From assembly GCA_049510975.1 (NCBI GenBank), contig JBEKYM010000020.1:62001-126000 (forward strand): a stretch of DNA of 64,000 nucleotides, written 5' to 3'. The notes beneath the pieces are model-generated. The model did no database searches. It saw nothing but the letters and a program-made list of their open reading frames with translations, and was not told the DNA's origin. Of this stretch, positions 1 to 8,914 are shown in pieces. Numbering within the stretch: the first letter of the stretch is position 1; every line of letters begins with the position of its first letter. The translations under genes and the position numbers were made by a program. This stretch comes from JAKACA01 sp049510975 (lineage in GTDB: Bacteria > Actinomycetota > Acidimicrobiia > Acidimicrobiales > Bog-793).

Positions 1-360
1 GTGCGCCACGATCAGGCGACCGGTGACGGCCTCCACGAGCGGCCACATCGCCGTCTCGAACGGTGGAGCCCCTTCGAGGTCCACCGTGCGGATCCCGTGG
101 ATCAGCACGGACGCCTCCGGAGGGGGGCGCCGCGGGCGCACGAGTCCGTAGGACACCCGCCCGGCACCGGCGCGGCCCTCGTCGATCGGGACGGCGCCGA
201 AGGAGATGATCTCGTCGCTCCGAACGTCGAGCCCCGTGAGCTCGAGATCCACGACGCAGAACGCAGCCGACCGCCACGGCGTGCGCCCTGCTGGCAGGGG
301 CGTGTCCGAGTAGGCGGTCTCGACGGGCGTGCGCCCTGCCGGGCCGGGGCGCCGCCTCAC
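1..360 (-). CDS. DnaQ-like 3'-5' exonuclease, N-terminal part (cut by window edge)
   Basis: Only the first 120 codons lie in the window; the frame is open to base 1. Residues 38-40 form the DxE of exonuclease motif I inside VDLELTGLD, which matches the DEDDh fold of DNA polymerase III epsilon-type exonucleases. This is followed by a beta-strand typical of the family (ISFGAVPID). Motifs II and III would lie outside the window. The first 30 residues are rich in Arg and Pro and are unlike the family core. The GTG start overlaps the TGA of the upstream cNMP/CBS gene by 4 bases, so translation is probably coupled; such a pairing is known in other actinobacteria. The family assignment is fairly sure, the substrate is not known. 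Confidence 0.8.
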   Translation of the reverse strand, partial: MRRRPGPAGRTPVETAYSDTPLPAGRTPWRSAAFCVVDLELTGLDVRSDEIISFGAVPIDEGRAGAGRVSYGLVRPRRPPPEASVLIHGIRTVDLEGAPPFETAMWPLVEAVTGRLIVAH

Positions 361-2197
361 CGCACGCCGAGGGCGAGCTCGCTCGAGACGTGCTTCTGCA
401 CGGCCGCTACCGCACGGAACGCCTCTTTCAGGTACCGGCGGGTGAGCGCGCTCAGCTCCGCTGGATCGACGAAGTCGTCCGGATCGTCGCCGGCCAGGAT
501 CTGGGCGACCTGATGGTCGAGGCGAAGCTCGCAGACGAGCTCGAACGACTCGATGAGCGTGCCGGCGTCGCTCTCGCTGAGCACGCCGGCAGCGGCAGCC
601 GCCCGCAGGCGCTCATCGGTGGAGGCACACGTGACCCCGGCGCTCATGCCCGCCCAACGCGCCAGGTCGACGATCGGCAGGGCGCCACCGTCCTTCAGGT
701 CGAGGCGACCGCGATGCTCACCAGAGTCCTCCACGACGAGCCCACCGAGAAACCCCGTCGGCGGCCGGTGCGACAGAGCGAACCGGGCGAGCTGGCGCAA
801 CAGCGCCGGGTAGTGAGGGGCGGTGCGAAACGCCTCGGCCGGTGCCGCTCCGGCCTCCACCCCGAAGACAGAGCGGCTGTCGACGAGGACCGAGACGAGC
901 ACGAGGGCCTTGTCCATCGTCGGATCCTCGAGCCACGCCCGCCCCGCCCGCCTCCAGGACGCATCGGACCGGACGAAGAGCGGATCCGAAGCGCTCACCC
1001 GGTGGGCGTCGGGATGGGCCCCGCAGCCGACGAGGATCTCCATCGTGCGCTCGGCGAGCGGCCCGAAATAGTCATGAGCCGCCTTCTCGCTCCCCCGGTC
1101 GCCGTCGCGTGGCTGGGTGTCGTCGTAGCCCTGGTCGTCGTCGCCTTCGAAGAACACGATCGCCGTGTCCAGATCCGAGCTCGGCAGCGCTTCCCGCCTC
1201 GCCTGGCTGCCGAGCGCCAGCCATGCAAAGGGGAGCGGAGGCTGGCCGGTTTCCTCGAGTGCGAACTCGAGCGCTCGTCGTGTCAGCGCGTCCGACACGA
1301 CCGAGTAGACGGCCTGAACGTCGAGCGATGCGAGGTGGGCGCGATGCAGGCTGACGACGGTCGGGCGGAGCGACGCAGCGGCTTGCTGCAGCTCGGCCAC
1401 GCTGGCCGCCCGGCTGATCGCCTGGCGGAGCGAGAACGACGAACGGGTCTGCTCAGCCACGAGATCGGAGTCGGCGATGATCCCGAGGATCTCGCCCGTC
1501 GGCGACACGACCGGAAAGTGGCGGAAGCCACGGTCCAACATGTCGAGGAGCACTTCGCCGGCGGGACGATCCGCTGCCACCGTTTCCGCCGGCGCCGTCA
1601 TGGCGACCGAGACCGGGGCGTCCGGCGGGCGCCCCGCTGCCAGCACGCGAGAGCGGAGGTCGCGATCGGTCACGATGCCGAGCGACGACCCGAGATCGAC
1701 GACCACGGCGGTCGTGCCGGCAGCGCTCATCTGCCGGGCAGCTTCCTGGATGGAGGTGTCGGGACCGCACCGCACGGCCGGCGAGCGGAGGAGCGACCCG
1801 ACGGGCTGGGTGAGGTGCTCGCGCTCGGCGTCCGCCCGCCGGCTCGAGCGGATGCTGAAACGGTCCTCGAGCAGCGAGCGGGTGAGGTATCGCAAGCTCT
1901 CCGGCTGGGCAAAGAGGGCCGAGGCCACATCGAGAGGGATCCGGTAGGTGAGAGTGTCCTCGCATGCACGCGCCGCGAAGCCCGTCGGCAGTCCCGATCG
2001 TGCAGCACCTCGACCGATCCGGCCCGGATGACCCGAAGGAACTCGTTGGACCCGGTCCCCTGAGCAAAGATCACCGTGCCCGCAAGGTGGAACTCGACCT
2101 CAGCCGCGACCGACGCCTGCTCGACGGCCGTTGCCGGCATCGTGTCGAAGGGCGGGTGCGCTCGCAGGAACTCTGCGACCTCCGGCGCAGCGCTCAC
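357..2197 (-). pseudogene. cNMP-binding / CBS pair / DUF294 nucleotidyltransferase, broken by an internal deletion and frameshift
   Basis: Starting at GTG 2197, the first 67 codons encode a cyclic-nucleotide-binding beta-roll (FHLAGTVIFAQGTGSNE, then IRAGSVEVLHD). Near bases 1995-2001 the homology jumps to another frame (SGLPTGFAARACEDTLTYRIP), which runs on through two CBS motifs, the DUF294 nucleotidyltransferase signature (LALGSQARREALPSSDLD) and its C-terminal substrate domain. About 18-20 residues that normally carry the phosphate-binding cassette are missing between the two parts. The downstream part could be translated alone from GTG 1928. Family members are thought to be signal-controlled nucleotidyltransferases. 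Either this is a decaying gene or the assembly lost about 60 bases. It lies 10 bases after the phosphotransferase gene and overlaps the exonuclease gene. Confidence 0.8.
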
Positions 2198-2207
2198 GAG
2201 CCGGTCG

Positions 2208-3327
2208 TCACGAGATGACGGCGAGGGCGTCGAGATCGAGAGCGTGGCGGGCGTGGCGATCCGCCATGGTCAAGAACATCTGGTCGCCGCGATCGGTTCG
2301 TGCCACGAGCATCGACGCCGCCACCGCCATGACGAGCCCCGACCATGTCCCGCGCCGGTAGTCGTGCCAGCACTGCTCCCAGCCGTAACCCGCCACGCCG
2401 GCGGCACCGAGACCGGCGTGATACCGACGCACGAGCCCGTCCTCGACGGCCCGCCGCGCCTCCGGGCGCAGGCCGGCTCCGATGAAGTAGGCCACGTCAG
2501 AGAGCGCCGGTCCGTCGGTCACGGTCTGCCAGTCGAGGACCGTCACGCCACCGCCGGCGTCCCCTGCGTCGGCGCCGCCAGTCTCGCCGTCGCCAGTGGC
2601 GCCGTCGCCCACCGGGGCCGATTCACCCAGCTCGGGACCACGACGGGAGGCTCCCAGGAACAGCAGGGTAGCCCTCGAGGTGGGCGAAGAGCCCGGCTCC
2701 GGCCTCGAGGATGGCGTCGTTCAGCTGAACCTCGTAGCGCTGGCGGAATCCGGCCCAGAGCTCCGGCAGCAGACTGAGCAGGAACTGCTGGCCGAGTGCC
2801 TTGTCGCCGTGCAACCAGTCGGTGGCAGCAAGCGACGAATCGCCCCAGCGCGGGGCGTGGAGGTTGACGAGCTCCCGGAGTGCGCACTCGGCCGCCTCGG
2901 GCGAACAGCCGGCGATCTGGTCGCCTGCCTGTGCGGGCGCCAGATCCTCCAACAACAGTACGAAACGCCCAGTCTCGACCTCGATGTCGGCATGGAACAC
3001 CCGGGGCGTGCGAACCGGGAGCGCCGGCGCCAGCTCTTGGTAGAAGCGGACTTCCTTTTCGTAGCTGCGCAGGGCGAGGGCCGTCGCACGGCTCGTCTCG
3101 TCCGCCGCCGGCAGCTTGGCGACGAGGCTGCGAGGCCCGTGCGCAGCGCGGTCGTACTGCAGCACGACTCGCGTGCAGTCACACATCTGCCCCGTGCCGA
3201 TATCGCTCAGCTCGACGGCGACGACACGCTCGCCATCGATCGTGCCCGAGCCGGCGAGGGCACTCGTGAGCCAGTCCGCCGTGAGCTCGGCTGCCGAGTC
3301 GAGGATCGGGATCGGCTCGGAGCTCAC
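2208..3327 (-). pseudogene. aminoglycoside-phosphotransferase-family kinase lacking its catalytic loop (deletion plus frameshift)
   Basis: GTG 3327 overlaps the upstream stop by 4 bases (GTGA). The first frame encodes a clear APH/choline-kinase-type N-lobe (SLVAKLPAADETSRA, YEKEVRFYQELAP, GRFVLLLEDLAP) down to FAHLEGYP at about base 2670. Homology then resumes in a second frame (LLFLGASRRGPELGES, then VTVLDWQTV with the metal-binding Asp) and ends at 2208. The HGDxRxxN catalytic loop that should join the two parts is absent, about 14-18 residues. The product would be inactive if the sequence is right. An acidic Gly/Asp-rich linker before VTVLDW is also odd. The neighbours at 3324-6806 contain an intact relative (5356-6423), which may cover the role. 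Confidence 0.8.
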
Positions 3328-4325
3328 CGGGGAAGCGTGCCCTCGACGACGGTGGCCGGAAAGAAGTGGTGGTGGCGGGCACCGGTGACTTCGTAGATCG
3401 CCGTGCCCTCGCGGCCGTCGTCGGTGCGCACGCGCATCTGGCTCAACCCGCCACGATGAAACGGCTCGTAGGGCTGGTCGAACGAGCCCTCGGCTTCGAC
3501 CGAGATGCGGCGGCCGCCCTCGAGGGTGAACTCGCACGTGCCCTCGAGGCCGGCCACGGTCTCGCCGTGCTCGCCGTAGGCGGCCGGGCCGTTGTCGGCC
3601 CCGGTCCACTCCATCTCGTGGTGGAACGCCACCACGGGCACGGGATCGGACCCGTCGGCGCCCGCCCAGCACCCGTCGGTATAGATGCGGGCACCGTTGG
3701 CGAGCTCCCAGTGCCACACGCCGAGGAAGCCGTCTTCGAGCTGGATCTGGAACCACAGCCAGAGCGGGCAACGGCCGTGATCTCGAACACCCCAGGAATG
3801 ATCACGTTGGCCGACCCAGCCGTCGACCTCGCGGGTGACCGCCCCGCGCGTGAAGCTGCCGCTCCAGACACCCGATTGCAGGATGTGGCTCTGGTCCCAG
3901 ACGACGTCGTCACCCGCTCGCATGCTGCCGCGGCGCAGGCCGTAGGGTTGCGTCCGAGCCCGGAATGTCAGGTCGACACCGATGGCCGACACCTCGGGAT
4001 CCGACCAGATGTGCAGTTCTTCGAACGCTCGCACGACCTGCACGCGGGCTCCCGCCACCTCGGTCGTGTGAGGGTCGCCGTCGAAGGGGCGAACGAGGAA
4101 GCTCCCGAAGCGCTCGCCCGCCACGCGGCCCATCTGGATCGAGTCGACGATCTCGCGGGCCGGGTAGCTCGCCATCGTGAAGAACACGACGTCGCCAGCG
4201 GCGCCCGGTTCATGCACCTCGAAGAAGTAGCTCTCCCGCCAGAAGTCGCTGTGGAGCGCAACCGAGGACAGGAGCTCGGGAAGCTGGTGGACGAACTGCT
4301 CGTCCATCGCTGTCGGTCGGGCCAT
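3324..4325 (-). CDS. DUF7064/DUF7065-like protein (lipocalin/CrtC-like beta fold)
   Basis: 333 residues, soluble, no signal peptide or membrane segment. It resembles the uncharacterised actinobacterial DUF7065/DUF7064 proteins, distantly related in fold to hydroxyneurosporene-synthase-like beta proteins. Conserved-looking features are the N-terminal FWRESYFFEVHEP, the central VDGWVGQRDHSWGVRDHG and WLWFQIQLEDG. It is a distant paralogue of the next gene upstream (4349-5347; compare AWSESYYFNCYDP and GNRDKSWGPRKW), so the pair probably arose by duplication. The stop overlaps the GTG of the downstream kinase by 4 bases. There is no good ribosome site before ATG 4325; a TACAGT box ends 5 bases upstream. 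No enzymatic activity can be deduced; association with kinase genes hints at a lipid or steroid-like substrate, which is speculation. Confidence 0.75.
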   Translation of the reverse strand: MARPTAMDEQFVHQLPELLSSVALHSDFWRESYFFEVHEPGAAGDVVFFTMASYPAREIVDSIQMGRVAGERFGSFLVRPFDGDPHTTEVAGARVQVVRAFEELHIWSDPEVSAIGVDLTFRARTQPYGLRRGSMRAGDDVVWDQSHILQSGVWSGSFTRGAVTREVDGWVGQRDHSWGVRDHGRCPLWLWFQIQLEDGFLGVWHWELANGARIYTDGCWAGADGSDPVPVVAFHHEMEWTGADNGPAAYGEHGETVAGLEGTCEFTLEGGRRISVEAEGSFDQPYEPFHRGGLSQMRVRTDDGREGTAIYEVTGARHHHFFPATVVEGTLPR

Positions 4326-4348
4326 GGCTCACTGTATCGAGGCGCCGC

Positions 4349-5347
4349 CTACTCGATCGGCGTTACGGGCCGGCCGTCGCTGCCGATCTGGTGGAGGTAT
4401 TCGGCGATGCCGGTGCCCGTCCGGCCCTCGTAGGTCCAGCGCGTGAGCCCCTCGTTCACGAGCGTGCCGCCACCTTCGCCGAGACGCGCCAGCGGTGCGA
4501 CCCGCAGCAGGTCGCCGCGTAGCTCGTGGGAGCGGCCCGCCTTGTCGAGGGCCGTCAGGTGCACCACACGTTGGGTGAGCTCGTCGTCGTCGAGCTCGGT
4601 GCGCACCTGCCATTCGGCCACGCTCGTGGCCGCTCCGTCGCGCCACACCCATCCGCGGTGGAGGTTGCCGAGCGCGGTGTCGATTCGGATGCCTCCGAAG
4701 GCGACGTCGTCGCCGATGTTGATCGAGAACCAGCGCCACATCGTCGGGCCGCCCCACTTGCGCGGACCCCACGACTTGTCCCGGTTGCCGCGGGCTTCGC
4801 CCAAGGCGTGCACCACGCCGTCGACGGTGACGGTGCCGGTCCACCGGCCGGCTTGCTCGAGGTGTCCTTTGCCGACCGAAGCGCTCGTCACGCTGGCGGC
4901 CCCCTGCTTGTCACTGCCCTGGCCATCGACCCCGATCGCCGGGGTGAGCGCATGGAACGTGACGTCGATGTCGATGTCGGTGGTGGCCCCGTCGCCGAGC
5001 TGCGCGGCGGCGCCGGCGCCGATCCGCTGCACGATCGCCGAGCCCTGTCCGGTCAGGCGCCACTCGCGCATGGGGCTGAGACAGTCGTAGGCGATCGGAC
5101 CCACCTCGAGATGAGTGTCGATCATCTCGTGCTGAGGCCGTTCGGCCCGTAGGTGGGCGACGTCACCGCTCGGGAGCCAGACCGACATGGAGGCGTCGAT
5201 GGTGCCTTCGTTCGGGCGGATGCCGATTCGGCTGAAGAAACCCGTGTCCACCACCGGGTCATAACAGTTGAAGTAGTACGACTCGCTCCAGGCACCCTCG
5301 GACTCGACGGGATGGCTGCGGTCGTGGTGCTCCTCGAGAATCGGCAT
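4349..5347 (-). CDS. DUF7064/DUF7065-like protein, paralogue of the downstream gene
   Basis: 332 residues. The start at ATG 5347 is supported by GAGGAG 6 bases upstream. The N-terminal ESEGAWSESYYFNCYDP and the central EARGNRDKSWGPRKWGGPTM correspond to matching motifs in the neighbouring 3324-4325 product, and the ends TYEGRTGTGIAEYL and GREGTAIYEV also align. No signal peptide, membrane segment or known catalytic residues are visible. It sits 8 bases after the phosphotransferase stop, in the middle of a tightly packed leftward gene set, so co-transcription is very likely. The co-occurrence of two copies suggests a heterodimer or two successive steps; this is inference. Confidence 0.75.
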   Translation of the reverse strand: MPILEEHHDRSHPVESEGAWSESYYFNCYDPVVDTGFFSRIGIRPNEGTIDASMSVWLPSGDVAHLRAERPQHEMIDTHLEVGPIAYDCLSPMREWRLTGQGSAIVQRIGAGAAAQLGDGATTDIDIDVTFHALTPAIGVDGQGSDKQGAASVTSASVGKGHLEQAGRWTGTVTVDGVVHALGEARGNRDKSWGPRKWGGPTMWRWFSINIGDDVAFGGIRIDTALGNLHRGWVWRDGAATSVAEWQVRTELDDDELTQRVVHLTALDKAGRSHELRGDLLRVAPLARLGEGGGTLVNEGLTRWTYEGRTGTGIAEYLHQIGSDGRPVTPIE

Positions 5348-5355
5348 CAGTCTCC

Positions 5356-6423
5356 TCAGGGTTCGGGGCGGATGAGCATCAACAAGTCGTACTCGAGCTC
5401 GGCCACGCGGCGCCCGCTCGCTGCGAGCACGAGCGAGGGCGACGCGCCCGACTCGAAGGCTTGCGCCTGCAGCCGCAGGACGAGGCACCACCACATCGTG
5501 CGGGCGACCTTCCACCAGTGAAAGGCTTCCGGCCGCCACGTCCCGCCCGCCTCCTCGTAGGCCGAGCGCAGATCGGCCACGTTGCCGAACCCGCCGACTT
5601 CGAGGTCGTCCCCGAGGAAACGCCAGCACCGCAAACACAACCAGGCGAGGTCCTCCATCGGGTCGCCGACGTGGGCGAGCTCCCAGTCGAGAACCGCCCG
5701 CAGCCCGTCGGGGCCGACGACGAGGTTGCCGTTGCGCAGGTCGCCGTGGACGAGCACCGGGCTGTGGGGCTCGGGCTGGCGGCGGGAGAGCCACCGTTGG
5801 CCGAGAGCGATGACGGGCGACGGGGGCACCGTCGTCGCCAGCGCGGCCAGGTGATCGGCGTAGGCCTGCGTCGGCGTCGGATCGACGAACCTGCTCAGAT
5901 CCGGCGGCACGAGTGCGGGGTCGATGCCGTGCAGCGCCCCGAGAGCCCGGCCGCACTGGCGAGTGAGGGTGCGCCCGAGCGAAGGGTTCTCCCCCACGGC
6001 CCGCAGGATGTGCCTCGGCACGGTCATCCCGTCCACGCGCCGGCTGAGCAGGAACGGCACTCCCACGTGGCGGCCGTCGCCAGCCGCCAGTGGCTTCGCC
6101 ACGGGAACGCCGGCGGCGGCAGCCATGGCCACGAGGCTGGCTTCGGACTCGAACGAGATGCTGGCCAAGGCGGAGCCGGCGAGTTGGGCAACGGCCGGCA
6201 CCGTTGTGTCGCCGCGCACGATGTCGACGAAGACCGTTCGGCGTGTAGCGCCGACGGATGCGGAGCCGGTGACGCGCACGCTCGGAGCGGGCAGACCTGG
6301 CTCGGCCTCGGCCAGTGCCCGCGCCAGACCGGTTTCGAGATCGGCACGCGACCCGTCGCTCGTGCGATCGGGTGAGGCGAGGGCCGAGCCCTCCGTCTTC
6401 GAGCCGGCGGCGCCGAGGATCAC
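5356..6423 (-). CDS. APH/choline-kinase-family small-molecule phosphotransferase
   Basis: 355 residues. The catalytic loop LVHGDLRNGNLVV and the metal-binding LDWELAHVGDP are intact, as is the N-lobe region (VGVPFLLSRRVDGMTVP) that normally shapes the hinge. The family transfers the gamma-phosphate of a nucleotide to a hydroxyl of a small molecule; many actinobacterial members are not antibiotic-resistance enzymes and their substrates are unknown. GTG 6423 overlaps the stop of the DUF6285 gene by 4 bases, a coupling typical of DUF6285/phosphotransferase pairs. With the broken relative at 2208-3327 the block has two kinases of the same superfamily. I would not infer drug resistance from the family name. 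Confidence 0.85.
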   Translation of the reverse strand: MILGAAGSKTEGSALASPDRTSDGSRADLETGLARALAEAEPGLPAPSVRVTGSASVGATRRTVFVDIVRGDTTVPAVAQLAGSALASISFESEASLVAMAAAAGVPVAKPLAAGDGRHVGVPFLLSRRVDGMTVPRHILRAVGENPSLGRTLTRQCGRALGALHGIDPALVPPDLSRFVDPTPTQAYADHLAALATTVPPSPVIALGQRWLSRRQPEPHSPVLVHGDLRNGNLVVGPDGLRAVLDWELAHVGDPMEDLAWLCLRCWRFLGDDLEVGGFGNVADLRSAYEEAGGTWRPEAFHWWKVARTMWWCLVLRLQAQAFESGASPSLVLAASGRRVAELEYDLLMLIRPEP

Positions 6424-6806
6424 GGGTGCTCCTCGGCGAAGTCGTAGGAGTCGTAGCCGGGCTTGGCGACGGCCAGTTTGTCGCGCACGATGGCAAGCAG
6501 GGCGGCGTGGACCGAAGCCTCGTCCTCGACGCAGACCGCTGTGTCGTCGTCGGCGCCGAGCCGTGCGGCCAGCTCGCGCCAGAGCGCCTCGCTCGAGCCG
6601 TCGTGGCCGAGGAGGATCGCCAGCCGCCGGCGGCCCTCGGCGTCGGCGGCTGCGCCGAGGGCGACCTCCCGCTGCACGATGCGACAGAGGTTGGCGGCGA
6701 CCCGGACCTGATGCTGGAGCGCCGGCTCGATGCGAGGAACGACCGACTCCTCCAGCAGGTCGGCGACGGCGCCCAGCAGGTGGCTGGCGTCCGGAGCATC
6801 CTGCAC
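6420..6806 (-). CDS. DUF6285 domain protein, probable partner of the phosphotransferase
   Basis: 128 residues, GTG start. Mainly alpha-helical, with PDASHLLGAVADLLEESVVP and YQHQVRVAANLCRIV-like helices (residues 27-45) and a C-terminal KPGYDSYDFAEEHP tail that is typical of the DUF6285 family. These small proteins are commonly encoded directly before an APH-family kinase and may act as its accessory subunit. Here the stop overlaps the kinase start by 4 bases. It begins only 1 base after the stop of the membrane protein gene, so the promoter for the block probably lies upstream of 8646. Confidence 0.75.
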   Translation of the reverse strand: MQDAPDASHLLGAVADLLEESVVPRIEPALQHQVRVAANLCRIVQREVALGAAADAEGRRRLAILLGHDGSSEALWRELAARLGADDDTAVCVEDEASVHAALLAIVRDKLAVAKPGYDSYDFAEEHP

Positions 6807-6807
6807 C

Positions 6808-8646
6808 TCAGGAGCCTGCCACAGCCGCCCTGGCGGGCGCGGCCGAAGGCGGGACGGTCGTGCGCCAGATCGTCCCGGATGAAGAGCGCTTCCCGGATCC
6901 GTAGAGCTGGCTGAAGACGCGGGTCAGCTGTGCCGAGCCCGGGTACCCGTTCACAATGACGACATAGCTGATCTGCATGGCGGCAAGACCGGTCGTGATC
7001 TGGCGATGCTGGGCCGCCGTGAGGACGATACGCGCTGGAGTGGCGGCGGCGTTGACCGTCAGGTACAGAGCCAGGCTGCGGTCGGGCACGGCTTGGCCGA
7101 GCCCGTGACCGCCCGGCAAGGGGTGCCAGGCATACCCGCCCCAGTCGCGCCAGCTGAAGCCGGCGAGCGCCTGCCAGGCGAGCGGGGTGCCGTCGAAGAG
7201 GCTGCCGGCGGGGAAGACGAGGGCGATCGGGGCCTGGCCGGAGGCCGTCTCGGGGATGTGGGACAGGACCGCCGGGGCGCTCACGGACTCGACGGCTCCG
7301 AAGGGCACCTCGCCGGCCACGAGCAGCGGAACGACCATGGCGGCGGCGGCGAGCGCGCCTCCCGCCCCGAGCGCCAATTCGCGCCAGTGCGACGTGATGC
7401 GGCGGCGCACGATCGCCGACAGATGTTGCAGGGTGATCATCGCCAAAAGGACGAGCAATCCGTCGGTGATCACCGAGATGCGGATCCACCCGACGTTGCG
7501 CATCAGCGGCACGACCTTGGCGAGGAAATAGGCGGGGGCGTGCCAGCCGGACACGCCCGTGTTGCCCGTCGCTCGCAACCTGCTCCCCCACGAGAGCACG
7601 AACGACACGACACTCAGACCGAACAACAGGCCGATCACGCGCTGGCGGCGGACGAAGCACAGTGAACCGAGGGCGAGGACGACGACCACCGGCCCGATGA
7701 AGCCCACGTCGAAACGGCGCCAGATCGACTCTCCCGGCGGGGCGATGAGAAACCCGTGCCCGGTCGCAGCCGACGGCCACACCGGCGAGGAGAGAGCAGC
7801 ACCGGGAGCGACAGCGGCGTTGACGTAGGCGACGTGGTCGGCGCCGGCGGCATAGACCCAGAGCGGATAGGCAAGCAATACCAGCGAGATCCCGAACGCC
7901 GTGCCGAGCCCTACAGCAGCAAAGCGGGCGTGCGACCTGAATCTGCGCCGGTGGGCCACCGCCAGCGCCGCCAATGCCAGCACGCTGAGCAAGGCGCAGT
8001 CCAGCAGGATCTCGGGCGAATTGAAGAACTGCACGACGACGAGGCCGCCAAGCGCCAGCCCATATCGGAGGGCGGAGCCCTCCTGGCGGAGCAGGATCCG
8101 CTCGAGCAGCAAGATGAGCAGTGGCGGGAAGAACATCCAGGTGAGGTTGAAGTGGCCGATGGCGTCGGCCTGCAGGATGGCCGGTGTGAAGCCGTAAACG
8201 AGCCCGCCGATGAACGCCACACCTCGGCCCATGCGAAAGCGACGCGCCACGTAACACATCGAGGCGGCTGACACGACGGGGGCGGCGATGCAGGCGACGT
8301 TGAACGCCGTCAGCGGGGAGGACAGTTCCGTCACCGGTGCAAGCAGGAAGCCTTGGAGGAAGAAGTTCGTGTTCGTGAGCAAGTTCAACCCTTGCGGGGC
8401 GAACATGTACCGGCTGACGAACGGGTTCAGGTGGTGAGCGAGTGAGAACGGCAGCCATCCCATGAACCACACGCCCTGGCCGACGTCGCCGAGGTTGAGC
8501 CGGTACATGTGAGACGTGATGCCGGCACCGATGAGGTAGTGCCAGCAGAAGATCGAAAGACCGGTGTAGCCCACGACGGCGGCGGCGCCATAGGCCAGTG
8601 CGATGGCGGGGCGGGCCGTGTCGTCGACACTGCGATCGGCTGCCAC
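6808..8646 (-). CDS. polytopic membrane protein, GT-C glycosyltransferase-like
   Basis: About 612 residues from GTG 8646, with roughly 10-12 hydrophobic segments and a final soluble domain (from about residue 480). The first extracytoplasmic loop has LNLGDVGQGVWFMGW, an acidic motif placed as in GT-C glycosyltransferases that use lipid-linked sugars. The frame stays open upstream to 8886, and ATG 8766 is an alternative start, but the Arg/Pro/Ser-rich stretch this would add looks non-coding. No strong ribosome site marks either start. The stop is 1 base before the DUF6285 start. It might glycosylate an exported protein or polymer; the sequence does not identify the substrate. Confidence 0.65.
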   Translation of the reverse strand: MAADRSVDDTARPAIALAYGAAAVVGYTGLSIFCWHYLIGAGITSHMYRLNLGDVGQGVWFMGWLPFSLAHHLNPFVSRYMFAPQGLNLLTNTNFFLQGFLLAPVTELSSPLTAFNVACIAAPVVSAASMCYVARRFRMGRGVAFIGGLVYGFTPAILQADAIGHFNLTWMFFPPLLILLLERILLRQEGSALRYGLALGGLVVVQFFNSPEILLDCALLSVLALAALAVAHRRRFRSHARFAAVGLGTAFGISLVLLAYPLWVYAAGADHVAYVNAAVAPGAALSSPVWPSAATGHGFLIAPPGESIWRRFDVGFIGPVVVVLALGSLCFVRRQRVIGLLFGLSVVSFVLSWGSRLRATGNTGVSGWHAPAYFLAKVVPLMRNVGWIRISVITDGLLVLLAMITLQHLSAIVRRRITSHWRELALGAGGALAAAAMVVPLLVAGEVPFGAVESVSAPAVLSHIPETASGQAPIALVFPAGSLFDGTPLAWQALAGFSWRDWGGYAWHPLPGGHGLGQAVPDRSLALYLTVNAAATPARIVLTAAQHRQITTGLAAMQISYVVIVNGYPGSAQLTRVFSQLYGSGKRSSSGTIWRTTVPPSAAPARAAVAGS

Positions 8647-8801
8647 CGGCGAATGGTAGGCCGCCCGTCGCACCGGCCAGGGACGCGAACGCGTCCGGCT
8701 GTTCCCCGGGCAACAGGCGTCGAGCCTGGAGGTGCGACCAGCGAGTCCGCCTGGAGGACTCGGCATAACGGGCTTCAACCTGACGCGAGTGACCCTTGCG
8801 A

Positions 8802-8887
8802 AGTGAGGCAAACAGCCCACGGAAATCAGGCTGCTCGGCCCTGGGCGCACCACGGGGCGCGGCCGACACGAAAAGGAGTGCCTCACT
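8802..8887 (+). ncRNA. candidate structured leader RNA (three-way junction) before the 8915 gene
   Basis: Three nested helices can be drawn by eye. P1 pairs AGTGAGGCA (8802-8810) with TGCCTCACT (8879-8887), 9 perfect base pairs. P2 pairs CAGCC (8813-8817) with GGCTG (8829-8833) around a purine-rich loop. P3 pairs CGGCC (8836-8840) with GGCCG (8861-8865). The 3' side of P1 ends 15 bases before the GGAGG ribosome site (8903-8907) of the secreted protein gene, a position suited to control of translation. I compared it mentally with GEMM, ydaO, cobalamin and similar classes and found no match. It could be chance pairing in GC-rich DNA. Confidence 0.35.
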
Positions 8888-8914
8888 CGGAGGCCCGCCT
8901 TTGGAGGAAGTCAA

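Noticed and set aside
390..2063. 557-codon ORF on the plus strand
   Set aside because: It is the antisense shadow of the cNMP/CBS/nucleotidyltransferase gene; its Arg-rich composition and lack of motifs show it is not coding.
8802..8887. Leader RNA as a c-di-GMP (GEMM) or ydaO riboswitch
   Set aside because: A GCAAAC word is present, but the second conserved GACGCAAAG-type segment and the other core parts are absent.
5348..8914. Upstream part of a 1521-codon minus-strand ORF
   Set aside because: Only the part below 5347 is a real gene. The rest is out of frame with the phosphotransferase, DUF6285 and membrane protein genes and is Arg/Pro-rich.
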